A stretch of 64,000 nt of DNA from CAZXSK01 sp964642855. Lineage in GTDB: Bacteria > Planctomycetota > Phycisphaerae > SM23-33. The first letter of the stretch is position 1. Each line of letters starts with the position of its first letter. This document shows positions 1-6,942 of the stretch, piece by piece. The translations under genes and the position numbers were made by a program. The DNA lies in NCBI GenBank assembly GCA_964642855.1, contig CAZXSK010000001.1, forward strand, positions 113,043-177,042, given 5' to 3'. The notes beneath the pieces were generated by a model, which ran no database searches, was not told the origin of the DNA, and saw nothing but the letters and a program-made list of their open reading frames with translations.

Positions 1-2
1 CG

Positions 3-230
3 GACCGGTCGTGGGACAACCACCACTGGTCGAACCACGACGATTACATCGCCGCCCAGGGCGACGGCAAGGGCCACGAGTCGTACGTGGTGAAGATCTC
101 GGAGAACCGCTGCACCCGCATCACGTTCGCGGGCAAGACGGCGTATCCGGATGTCTGGATCGCCCCGCCCGTCGAGGAAAAAGAAGCCTCCCAGGACCGG
201 GACGACGAGGAGGAGTCCGGCCAGACGTAG
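3..230 (+). CDS. C-terminal part of an unidentified protein (5' truncated)
   Basis: An open frame enters from the left edge and stops at TAG 228-230, giving the last 75 residues of a longer protein. The tail is charged: a stretch rich in Asp, His and Trp, then a Pro-containing segment, then a Glu/Asp-rich end (EEKEASQDRDDEEESGQT). The acidic, low-complexity end suggests a flexible or exported tail. I do not recognise the family and no function can be assigned from this fragment. The frame is supported by GC-rich third positions and by lying clear of the downstream gene's promoter. Confidence 0.6.
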   Translation, partial: DRSWDNHHWSNHDDYIAAQGDGKGHESYVVKISENRCTRITFAGKTAYPDVWIAPPVEEKEASQDRDDEEESGQT

Positions 231-319
231 ACTCCCGATGCCGTCGCCGGGAACCACGAAGCCGTGGTGTTACTCCGATCTGCCTCCACGCCCGGCCCGC
301 AGCCTCGGCGGCCAGGTCC

Positions 320-348
320 TTGAGACCATCGGGCAAATCGTGTATCTG
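320..348 (+). promoter_or_regulatory. Putative sigma-70 promoter of the GH3 gene
   Basis: TTGAGA (320-325) and TATCTG (343-348) are separated by 17 bases and sit about 47 bases upstream of the GH3 start codon at 395. Match to consensus is moderate. Confidence 0.45.
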
Positions 349-394
349 TGCGGAACCCGGGCCAGCGCAGCACATCAGCGAAGGAGACCGACGT

Positions 395-2137
395 ATGGCT
401 GCATCGCGCGCGCAGTGGATCGATGACCTTCTCGGAGACATGGACCTCCGCCGGAAGATCGGACAGGTGCTGGTGTTCGGCTTCTGCGGCCCGGTGATCA
501 CCCCGGACGTGGTCGAACTGATCCGCACATGGCACGTCGGCGGCCTGCGAGTGAGCCTGAAATTCCGCTCGATGAATCTCTTTCACGACGTCAAGCCGGG
601 CACCCAGCCGGAGGAGTGGACGTTGCGGTCCATGCATCTGCCGGAAGGCCCGAACCGGGACTACGCTTTCACCAAGCCCTCCACGCACTGCACGCCGGCT
701 GAATACGCGACCACCCTCAACACGCTGCGCCAGCTGGCGATGGAACGCGCCGGCGGCGCCCCGATTCATTTCACCATCGACCAGGAAGGCTCGGCCTCGG
801 ACGACCTGATCTGCGGCCAGAAGCTCTTTCCCCACCCGATGGGGCTCACCGCCTCCGGCGACCCGGAGTTGGCCTATCGCACAGCCCTGTGCATCGGCAA
901 GCAGGCCCGGGCGGTCGGGATCAACATGATTCACTCGCCCGTGCTGGACGTGAACACCAACCCGCGCAACCCGGAGATCGGCACGCGAGCCTATTCCGAT
1001 ACTCCCGACGACGTGATCCGCTACGCAACCCGGTCGATGGAAGGCTTCCTCGAAGCGGGGATGATCCCTACCGGCAAGCACTTCCCGGGACGAGGCGAGT
1101 CGATCTCCGACGCCCACTGGGGCCTGCCCTCAGTGGACCTCCCGGCCGGGGAACTCCGCGAGGTGCACCTGGCGCCCTACCGGGCGATGATCGACGCCGG
1201 ACTGCCCGCGATCATGATGGCCCACTGCCTCTACCCCGCCCTGGGCGTGACCGACGAACCGTCCAGCTGCAGCCGGCCTCTGATCCAGGAACTGCTGCGA
1301 GGCGAGCTGGGCTTCAAAGGCGTCATCACCACCGACAACATGATGATGGGCGGGCTGCTGCAGAAATACGAACTCCGCGAGGCCGTGCTGCGAACCCTCC
1401 AGGCGGGGTGCGACCTCGTGCTGCTTCGGGATGAAAGCCCCCTGCGCTGGAAGATCTGCGATTCCCTGGAACAGGCCGTCCGGGACGGGCGGCTTCCTGA
1501 AAACGAGCTCGACGAGAAAGTCCGGCGTATCCTGGGCATGCGATGGGACATGGGTCTTGCGGAGAACGGCGGGAAGGTCGACCCGGCCGGGGCAGGCGAT
1601 CCGATCCACGATCCCGTCGTCTCCACGACCGCCCGCGAAGCTGCCGAGCGGAGCATCCTGCTGGTGCGGGACGAGCGGAACCTCCTTCCCCTGGACCCGG
1701 GCAGGAGGATTCTGCTGGTCGAGCAGGTTTTCCCAACCCACGAAATGGCCAACAACATGGACTGTCACCCCGGCCTGCTGTGGGAGGAAATGCTGACGAT
1801 CGACCCGGACGTCGCCAGCGTGGAGATCCACAACGTGCCCACCGATGACGATCGGGCCCGCGTCCGCAGGCGTCTCGACGAAGCCGACATCGTGGTAGCG
1901 ACGAATTACTACTACCACAAGGCGGCGTCGAGCAACTCGGAGCTCTGCCGTGAGATCCTCGCGGCAGGAAAGGAGCTCGTGATCGTATCCAACACGCCGT
2001 ACGAGCTGGGCGCCCCGGCCGATCTGCCTGCGGCCATCGCGGTATTCAACCCCGGCGGGCGCGAGCACTGTCGCGCCGCAGCAGAGCTGATCTACGGAAA
2101 GCTCACGCCGTCGGCCTCCCTGCCGGTGAAGATCTGA
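395..2137 (+). CDS. Glycoside hydrolase family 3 protein (NagZ-like catalytic domain)
   Basis: This 580-residue protein has a GH3 (beta/alpha)8 domain followed by the alpha/beta C-terminal domain. The KHFPGRGE motif begins at K228. A Ser-Asp-Ala-His element (D239, H241) matches the Asp-His acid/base dyad of NagZ-type beta-N-acetylhexosaminidases. The TTDNMMMGG motif supplies the predicted nucleophile D314. The substrate is therefore likely a beta-linked hexosamine or related sugar, but this is inferred. No signal peptide is seen, so it is probably cytoplasmic. I chose ATG 395 rather than the longer upstream frame because an AAGGAG ribosome site lies just before it and the added residues are low-quality Arg/Pro-rich translation. 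A convergent sulfatase gene follows, which fits a glycan-scavenging neighbourhood. Confidence 0.9.
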   Translation: MAASRAQWIDDLLGDMDLRRKIGQVLVFGFCGPVITPDVVELIRTWHVGGLRVSLKFRSMNLFHDVKPGTQPEEWTLRSMHLPEGPNRDYAFTKPSTHCTPAEYATTLNTLRQLAMERAGGAPIHFTIDQEGSASDDLICGQKLFPHPMGLTASGDPELAYRTALCIGKQARAVGINMIHSPVLDVNTNPRNPEIGTRAYSDTPDDVIRYATRSMEGFLEAGMIPTGKHFPGRGESISDAHWGLPSVDLPAGELREVHLAPYRAMIDAGLPAIMMAHCLYPALGVTDEPSSCSRPLIQELLRGELGFKGVITTDNMMMGGLLQKYELREAVLRTLQAGCDLVLLRDESPLRWKICDSLEQAVRDGRLPENELDEKVRRILGMRWDMGLAENGGKVDPAGAGDPIHDPVVSTTAREAAERSILLVRDERNLLPLDPGRRILLVEQVFPTHEMANNMDCHPGLLWEEMLTIDPDVASVEIHNVPTDDDRARVRRRLDEADIVVATNYYYHKAASSNSELCREILAAGKELVIVSNTPYELGAPADLPAAIAVFNPGGREHCRAAAELIYGKLTPSASLPVKI

Positions 2138-2143
2138 CCGGCT

Positions 2144-2158
2144 GGCAAGGAGCTTGCC
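2144..2158. terminator. Small hairpin between convergent GH3 and sulfatase genes
   Basis: GGCAAG (2144-2149) and CTTGCC (2153-2158) form a 6-bp stem with a 3-base loop in the 70-bp gap between the two stop codons. There is no T-tract, so terminator function is only plausible. Confidence 0.3.
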
Positions 2159-2207
2159 GCATCTTCGGTAGCCGGGCATCTTCCGAAGGCTGTCGGCGAG
2201 GGATCGG

Positions 2208-3626
2208 TCACACCGTCGGGTCGGCCAGACCGTCCGACGGCGGGGGCACGTAATCGGGGTTCGGCTGGGGGATGCGGGCCTCGACGGCGTCCAGCCACTC
2301 ATGCAGCATCGCGCGAAGTCGCCGGGCGTCGTCGGGGCGGCTGCCGGCCAGGTTGGTCGTCTCGCTGACGTCGTTGCGCAGGTCGTAGAGCTCCAGGTGG
2401 TTGTCCTCGAAGAACTCGATGAGCTTCAGGTCGCCGCAGCGGACCGAACACGCCGGCTTTCCTCCCTGGTTGCTGTAGTGCGGGTAATGCCAGAAGATCG
2501 CGTCGCGATCGAGCGAATCTCCCCCGCGCAGCAGGGGCATGAGGCTCACGCCGTCGCGATGCTGGTCGGGCAGCGGGTCCAGGCCGGCTGCCTCCAGGAA
2601 CGTCGGATAGAAGTCCGGGCTGGTGACGGGCACGTCGCAGAGGCTGTCTGGCTCGACCACGCCCGGCCAGCGGATGAGCATCGGCTCGCGCGTGCCGCCC
2701 TCGTACATCCACCCCTTGCCCTCCAGCAGCGGCGCGTTGCAGGTGGGGCTGCTCTCTGCGGAGCTCAGCCCGCCGTTGTCGGACGTGAACACCACGATGG
2801 TATCGTCAGCCAGGCCCTGGGCGTCGAGGGAGTCCAGCACCCGGCCGATGTTTTCGTCGAGGCTCTGGACCATCGCCGCGTAGACCGGGTCGGACTGGAA
2901 CAGCCGCCGCTGGATGTGCTGATCCTTCTTGTGATCGCAGGGGAAGTGCTCGCCCTCCTCGAACGGGTCGATCTTGTCGAGCCCCAGCGACGCCGCCTTG
3001 CGGCGGTACTTCTCGATGAGGTGCTCCTTGGCCTGGATCGGCACGTGCACGGAGTAGTAGCAGAGATTCAGGAAGAACGGCTTGTCGGGGTCGCGCTGCT
3101 CGATGAGCCCGACGGCTTCATCGGTGAGGCGGTCGGTGAGGTACTCGCCTTCCGGCCCGTCGGGGAGGCGCGGATTGCCCCACGGGCTGAAATAGCCCTG
3201 TTTGGGCATGCCGTCGGAGAAGCCGCCGATGTTGACGTCGAAGCCCTGGTGCTCCGGCCAGTAGGGTTCGTCGCCCAGATGCCACTTGCCCACATGCCAC
3301 GTCGCGTATCCGCCGTCGCGCAGGGCGCTGGCAAGGGTGTGTTCTTCGAGTGGGAGGTAATGCAGGTATGGCGACGAGAGCAGCTTGCCCGAGCCCATGC
3401 CCGCGATGAAGTTGGTGATCGGCAGTGCAGCCGGGTACTTGCCCGTCAAGATACTCGCCCGGGTCGGCGAGCAGACCGGGGCCGCAGCGTAGCCGTCGGT
3501 GAAGCGCATGGATTGCATCGCGAGGCGATCGAGATTGGGCGTTTCGTAGAAGCTCGATCCCTGGAAGCCCGTGTCCATCCATCCCATGTCGTCGATGAGG
3601 ATGAACACGATGTTCGGCTGGGGCAT
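2208..3626 (-). CDS. Sulfatase (formylglycine-dependent arylsulfatase family)
   Basis: The 472-residue protein is a type I sulfatase. It has the metal-binding IDDMG near residues 11-15 and the CSPTRAS signature at C52, the Cys that a formylglycine-generating enzyme oxidises. Further family motifs are GKWHLGD and TSDNGG. Such enzymes remove sulfate esters from polysaccharides or aromatic compounds; the substrate cannot be read from sequence. No clear signal peptide precedes the catalytic domain. A GAAAGGAA ribosome site lies upstream of ATG 3626. No maturation enzyme is encoded in the window, so it must be supplied elsewhere. Length is normal for a compact planctomycete sulfatase. Confidence 0.95.
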   Translation of the reverse strand: MPQPNIVFILIDDMGWMDTGFQGSSFYETPNLDRLAMQSMRFTDGYAAAPVCSPTRASILTGKYPAALPITNFIAGMGSGKLLSSPYLHYLPLEEHTLASALRDGGYATWHVGKWHLGDEPYWPEHQGFDVNIGGFSDGMPKQGYFSPWGNPRLPDGPEGEYLTDRLTDEAVGLIEQRDPDKPFFLNLCYYSVHVPIQAKEHLIEKYRRKAASLGLDKIDPFEEGEHFPCDHKKDQHIQRRLFQSDPVYAAMVQSLDENIGRVLDSLDAQGLADDTIVVFTSDNGGLSSAESSPTCNAPLLEGKGWMYEGGTREPMLIRWPGVVEPDSLCDVPVTSPDFYPTFLEAAGLDPLPDQHRDGVSLMPLLRGGDSLDRDAIFWHYPHYSNQGGKPACSVRCGDLKLIEFFEDNHLELYDLRNDVSETTNLAGSRPDDARRLRAMLHEWLDAVEARIPQPNPDYVPPPSDGLADPTV

Positions 3627-3668
3627 GCTGGTTCCTTTCGTACTGGCTGGCCGGAGTTCAAGCGGGCC

Positions 3669-3697
3669 AGTCTACACCGCAGCGGCGAATCGGGCAA
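3669..3697 (-). promoter_or_regulatory. Putative sigma-70 promoter of the sulfatase gene
   Basis: On the minus strand TTGCCC (3697-3692) and TAGACT (3674-3669) are 17 bases apart, about 43 bases upstream of the sulfatase ATG at 3626. It overlaps the end of the sulfatase-like vestige, so that vestige is probably not a needed coding region. Confidence 0.5.
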
Positions 3698-3857
3698 TCC
3701 TGTGGTTCGAGCGCCGGGAACACGCCCCCCGTCCGGGAGGGATGCGATCCGCGGAACCTGGATCGACCCGCGATACGGCCGCTGCTTCTTCCACGGAGGA
3801 AGGCGGGGCCGCCGCATGGAGCTGGCCGGTGTGGATAATGAGGACATTGGGTTTCAT
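3672..3857 (-). pseudogene. Sulfatase N-terminus-like vestige
   Basis: From ATG 3857 the minus strand reads MKPNVLIIHTGQL, the usual opening strand of planctomycete sulfatases (compare MPQPNIVFILIDD of the intact gene just downstream). It then loses all resemblance and stops after 61 residues. The Asp pair that binds metal is absent (T-G-Q-L instead of T-D-Q-type sequence). I read it as the remnant of a former or duplicated sulfatase. A small functional protein is possible but less likely, because the active gene's promoter overlaps its end. Confidence 0.35.
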
Positions 3858-4074
3858 CGGCAGTCTCCGTTCTGCAGTACCTGCCGCCGGTGAGCTCCGG
3901 GTGCGGATTGTGCGCATCCTGCAGGAATCGCCGCAGCGGGATGACGGTCATTCCCAACCGCTGCGAAAAAAATGCCTCGGGCCTCGCCTGGGCGAACAGA
4001 CGGACCGGGAAAGACTTACCCTCGGAGGCAGGCCGGTTGGCATTCGTAACGGCGGTTTTGGCGATGCAGCGCTC

Positions 4075-4102
4075 TTGACCTTTCCGGCTGATGGGGGATA
4101 AT
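4075..4102 (+). promoter_or_regulatory. Strong sigma-70 promoter of an orphan transcript
   Basis: TTGACC (4075-4080) and GATAAT (4097-4102) are 16 bases apart, one of the best consensus matches in the window. Predicted start of transcription is near 4109. No recognisable protein gene lies downstream before a strong terminator at 4391-4427. Confidence 0.7.
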
Positions 4103-4108
4103 AGATGC

Positions 4109-4427
4109 AGGTGTTGGGCCATTTGGGGGTCGCATCGGCCCGTCGTAACGCCTCGGCTGTACACGTCGTAGGAAGTCATGCGTGACATGGAATTCGCGCG
4201 AAGTACAAGTGTGGTTGGTTTTCTGTCTGCGGAGTGTCCGCGCGAAACGGATCTCGCCCACCTCCACAGGGGCTTTGGCCCGCCCAACCCGTTGGCTGCA
4301 TCGACAATCTGATCCATTGCGCTCCCGGTTCGTTTCCGCGTCCGTTCGGGTGCGATCGCGATTCAAGCGTTTGGGAAGGAGACGCGGATAAAGCCCGTCG
4401 GTCATCGAAGCGACGGGCTTTTTCTTT
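4109..4427 (+). ncRNA. Candidate structured non-coding RNA, about 320 nt
   Basis: This stretch sits between a near-consensus promoter and an intrinsic terminator and points away from both flanking genes. Its start region can fold back: GATGCAG (4104-4110) is complementary to CTGCATC (4296-4302), and GTTGGGC (4113-4119) to GCCCAAC (4282-4288). These would form a two-part closing stem around a domain of nearly 200 nt. Inside are short hairpins such as GTCA-TGCG-TGAC and GCGGA-GTG-TCCGC. The outer arm begins a few bases before the predicted start, so the true start may be slightly upstream. It lacks the conserved cores I know for RNase P RNA, tmRNA and SRP RNA, and 6S RNA could not be confirmed. 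An alternative is a 44-codon ORF at 4178-4312 with an AGGAAG site, but its third positions are not GC-rich like its neighbours. Confidence 0.5.
4391..4427 (+). terminator. Strong rho-independent terminator
   Basis: AAGCCCGTCG (4391-4400) pairs perfectly with CGACGGGCTT (4411-4420) across a 10-base loop, followed by TTTCTTT. It is oriented to end the orphan transcript that starts near 4109. Confidence 0.85.
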
Positions 4428-4432
4428 GCCCT

Positions 4433-5896
4433 CTACCCGTCGGCCTGCTCTCGCAGCGCGAGGCATCGATCGATCCGCGCCAGCGTGCTGTCCCTGCCCA
4501 GCATCACCAGTGTCTGGTAGATCGACGGACTGATCGTGCTGCCCGTCACCGCCACTCGCAGCGGCTGGGCGACCTTGCCCATGCCCAGCTCGTTGGCCTG
4601 GCAGTATTCGCCGATCGCCTGCTCCAGCGCGTCGGCCGAGAAGTCCACGCCAGTCAGCATCTCCCGAAGATCGGCCAGCACGTCGTAGCCGGCACCTTCG
4701 TTCTTCCGCAGCACCTTCTTGACGGCCTTGGGCTGATACTCGTACCCATCGTCGGGCCCGAACAGCACGGCTACCTTGTCCACGATGTCCTGGAACGTCC
4801 GGAAGCCACGATTCGATGAAATCAGCATTCGCAGCGTCTGCTCGTCGTCCGGCAGCGGCGTGTCGTTGAGGCTCAGGAAATCCCGGAAACCCGCCAGCAG
4901 ACGGTCTTCGTCGGCCTCGGCGGCTGCGTCGGTGTTGAAGGCCAGCAGCTTGTCTCGGTCGAACTTCGCATTGCTCCTGCCAAGGCCCGACACGCTGAAC
5001 GCCTCGACCAGCTCGGCGAGCGTCATCTTCTCGCGGTTCCCCCCCGGCCTCCAGCCGAGCAGCGCGATGAAGTTCACCAGCGCCTCGGGCAGATAGCCCC
5101 GCCTGCGGAAGCTGAAAACGTCCACGTCGCCGTCGCGCTTCGAGAGCTTTCGGCCCTGCATGTCCATGATCAGGGGCAGGTGCATGAACTTCGGCTCGGG
5201 CAAGCCCAACGCCTCACGCAGCACCGACTGCCGCCACGTCTGACCGAGGAACTCCTGGCCTCGGCAGACCATGTTCACGCCCATCAGCGCGTCGTCAATG
5301 ACGTTCGCGAGGTAAAACGTCGGCCAGCCGTCCGCCTTGCGGATCACGAAATCTTCCATCTCGCTGCCCGGTGTGGTGACCTCGCCGAACGCTTCGTCGA
5401 CGACCGTCACGTCCTGGCCGGGACACAGAAACCGCACCACGACCGGCCTGCCTTCGGCCTCGGCCTTCTCCGCGTCTGCCTTCGTGGGCAGCGTCTCCGG
5501 ACGAGGGTACCGGAATCCGCCCGTCTCGGCCTGGGCCTTCTTGCGCATCGCGTCGAGTTCCTCAGCCGTCTCGAACGCATAGTACGCCTTGCCCTCCGCC
5601 AGCAGGCGGTCGAGATACTCGCGGTACACGTCCAGCCGCTCCGACTGGCGGTACGGCCCGTTCTCGCCGCCGACCTCGACACCCTCGTCCCATTCGATGC
5701 CCAGCCAGCGGAGGTCCTCGATGATCTTGCCGACGGCTTGTTCGTCGTGCCTCGCCCGGTCAGTATCCTCGATCCGCAGCAGCATCGTCCCGCCGCTCTT
5801 GCGGGCCAGCAGGTAGTTGAACAGCGCCGTACGCGCTCCGCCGACGTGCAGATGACCCGTCGGCGAGGGGGCAAATCGTGTCTTGATCGGTTCCAT
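4433..5896 (-). CDS. gltX: Glutamate--tRNA ligase
   Basis: The 487-residue class I aminoacyl-tRNA synthetase charges tRNA-Glu. The HIGH-type motif is SPTGHLHVGG at residues 11-20 and the KMSKS-type motif is KLSKR at residues 250-254. RIEDTDRAR, typical of GluRS, follows the HIGH region. The C-terminal anticodon-binding domain is complete and length is normal. ATG 5896 places the conserved start MEPIKTRFAPSPTG correctly. Whether it is discriminating or also mischarges tRNA-Gln cannot be settled here, although a tRNA-Gln(CTG) gene lies 5.5 kb away. It has its own promoter on the minus strand. Confidence 0.97.
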   Translation of the reverse strand: MEPIKTRFAPSPTGHLHVGGARTALFNYLLARKSGGTMLLRIEDTDRARHDEQAVGKIIEDLRWLGIEWDEGVEVGGENGPYRQSERLDVYREYLDRLLAEGKAYYAFETAEELDAMRKKAQAETGGFRYPRPETLPTKADAEKAEAEGRPVVVRFLCPGQDVTVVDEAFGEVTTPGSEMEDFVIRKADGWPTFYLANVIDDALMGVNMVCRGQEFLGQTWRQSVLREALGLPEPKFMHLPLIMDMQGRKLSKRDGDVDVFSFRRRGYLPEALVNFIALLGWRPGGNREKMTLAELVEAFSVSGLGRSNAKFDRDKLLAFNTDAAAEADEDRLLAGFRDFLSLNDTPLPDDEQTLRMLISSNRGFRTFQDIVDKVAVLFGPDDGYEYQPKAVKKVLRKNEGAGYDVLADLREMLTGVDFSADALEQAIGEYCQANELGMGKVAQPLRVAVTGSTISPSIYQTLVMLGRDSTLARIDRCLALREQADG

Positions 5897-5937
5897 CGCT
5901 TCAGCCTTTCGTCTCGGTTGAGTTCGCTGAATTCCTG

Positions 5938-5966
5938 ATCATGCCCGCAGCCCCCCGGCCTGTCAA
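5938..5966 (-). promoter_or_regulatory. Sigma-70 promoter of gltX
   Basis: On the minus strand TTGACA (5966-5961) is a perfect -35, with a 17-base spacer to CATGAT (5943-5938). The gltX start codon is about 42 bases downstream. Confidence 0.7.
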
Positions 5967-6123
5967 CTGCCCGGCCGATTCCAATCGACCTCCCGACGGT
6001 CGACTGACCATCCCAGCCAGCGGCCATTCCCGATCCCGCCGGAGACCCAAACGGCCGAAGTCCAGAAGCGGCCATTCGTTGCACACATATTCGTCTGTCG
6101 CGATCTGTTCAGGGCCGGCCACG

Positions 6124-6216
6124 GCCGGCAGCGGCCGGCAGGAATTGGCCGTGGCGGCACCCAGCCGGCAAGAACTGGCAAGGGCCGGCAAGAACGGTAC
6201 AGTTCCGTACAGTTCC
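6124..6216. repeat. Short imperfect tandem units and a 10-bp direct repeat
   Basis: GCCGGCA recurs at 6124, 6134, 6164 and 6184. Three copies are followed by AGGAATTGGC or AAGAACTGGC-like sequence, giving an imperfect repeat of about 16-20 bp. Immediately after, GTACAGTTCC is duplicated head to tail (6197-6206 and 6207-6216). Confidence 0.65.
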
Positions 6217-6787
6217 GTGCAGGACCCCCTGAAACGCGGTGGAAGCCCCCACAACGCGACGCCCGTTCGACGACGATCTCCCACGGACACAACCGCTTGG
6301 CTTTTGGCTGTCCGATGTCCGGGAATGCTTCCCATAGGATATCCCAACTCGCTGGCGATTTCTGGGCCGCGTTGCGGTGCGAACCCGAAGACTCGCTGGC
6401 TGCGCTGCCGTGCGCAGCGCGAAGATGAACTCTCTACCCTTTCCCCCCGCGCCCCACAAATGTCGAAGCCATCCGTTCCGAAAACCGCGACCGGTTCCCG
6501 GCAACGCGCTGCATGCCGGGGGAGTTACACAAATCCGATTTCTGCGCGAGGGTTCGGGATCCCCCGGAGCCGCCGGCGCGCGCCAACGGCTCCGGAAAGG
6601 ACCCTGCCCGTGGAGTTCGCGATTGACGCGAATGAAAATGCGACGGAGGCCCGCAGGGCCGAGGCAGGAAAAGCCCCGGGTGTCCTTCGACGTTGCTCAG
6701 GATGGCATCCAAAGCGAGACCCCGGGGGCGGGCAGCTCGCCCGAGACCTCCCAACAGCTCGCTGGAAAACCGCGGTCCTTCCCGAAG

Positions 6788-6829
6788 CCTGTTTGCAGAG
6801 CGGCAATACGTACACGCCCTGCAAACAGG
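6788..6829. repeat. Perfect 11-bp inverted repeat
   Basis: CCTGTTTGCAG (6788-6798) is the exact reverse complement of CTGCAAACAGG (6819-6829), with a 20-base loop. It lies downstream of the chemoreceptor gene and is not followed by a T-tract. It could be a small dispersed palindrome or a processed RNA hairpin. Confidence 0.5.
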
Positions 6830-6890
6830 GCGGTCAGCGCGCAGAGCGATGCCGGACCCTGGGGTCGGAGGGCCCGGCATCGCGTGGGAT

Positions 6891-6926
6891 CACGGACCGG
6901 TCGGAACGGGAGCCGACCGGTCCGTG
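6891..6926 (-). terminator. 14-bp GC-rich hairpin after the chemoreceptor gene
   Basis: CACGGACCGGTCGG (6891-6904) and CCGACCGGTCCGTG (6913-6926) pair perfectly with an 8-base loop, 16 bases beyond the chemoreceptor stop codon. The absence of a T-tract is common for terminators or mRNA-end stabilisers in GC-rich genomes. Confidence 0.6.
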
Positions 6927-6942
6927 GATGCGGGTTCAGCAA

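Larger units (their letters stand above)
5967..6890. other. Gene-free repeat-rich stretch
   Basis: No credible protein or RNA gene was found in about 0.9 kb. All long frames here are Arg/Pro/Gly-rich and lack family features. It holds an array of GCCGGCA-containing units, a 10-bp tandem duplication and a perfect 11-bp inverted repeat, listed separately. One minus-strand reading (CHPEQRRRTPGAF) and its plus-strand partner (FDVAQDG) resemble phrases I have often seen in spurious translations of dispersed intergenic repeats. Confidence 0.6.

Noticed and set aside
44..1117. Long minus-strand open frame opposite the GH3 gene
   Set aside because: It is a shadow frame of a GC-rich gene; its sequence is Arg/His/Val-rich without motifs.
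2301..3893. 530-codon plus-strand frame opposite the sulfatase
   Set aside because: It is antisense to conserved sulfatase motifs and has no domain features.
4075..4427. Assignment of the orphan RNA to RNase P, tmRNA, SRP or 6S RNA
   Set aside because: I could not find GAGGAAAGTCCGG-type RNase P sequence, tRNA-like ends, or the SRP GGAAGG...AGCA core. The length is not that of 6S, and only the closing stem resembles it.
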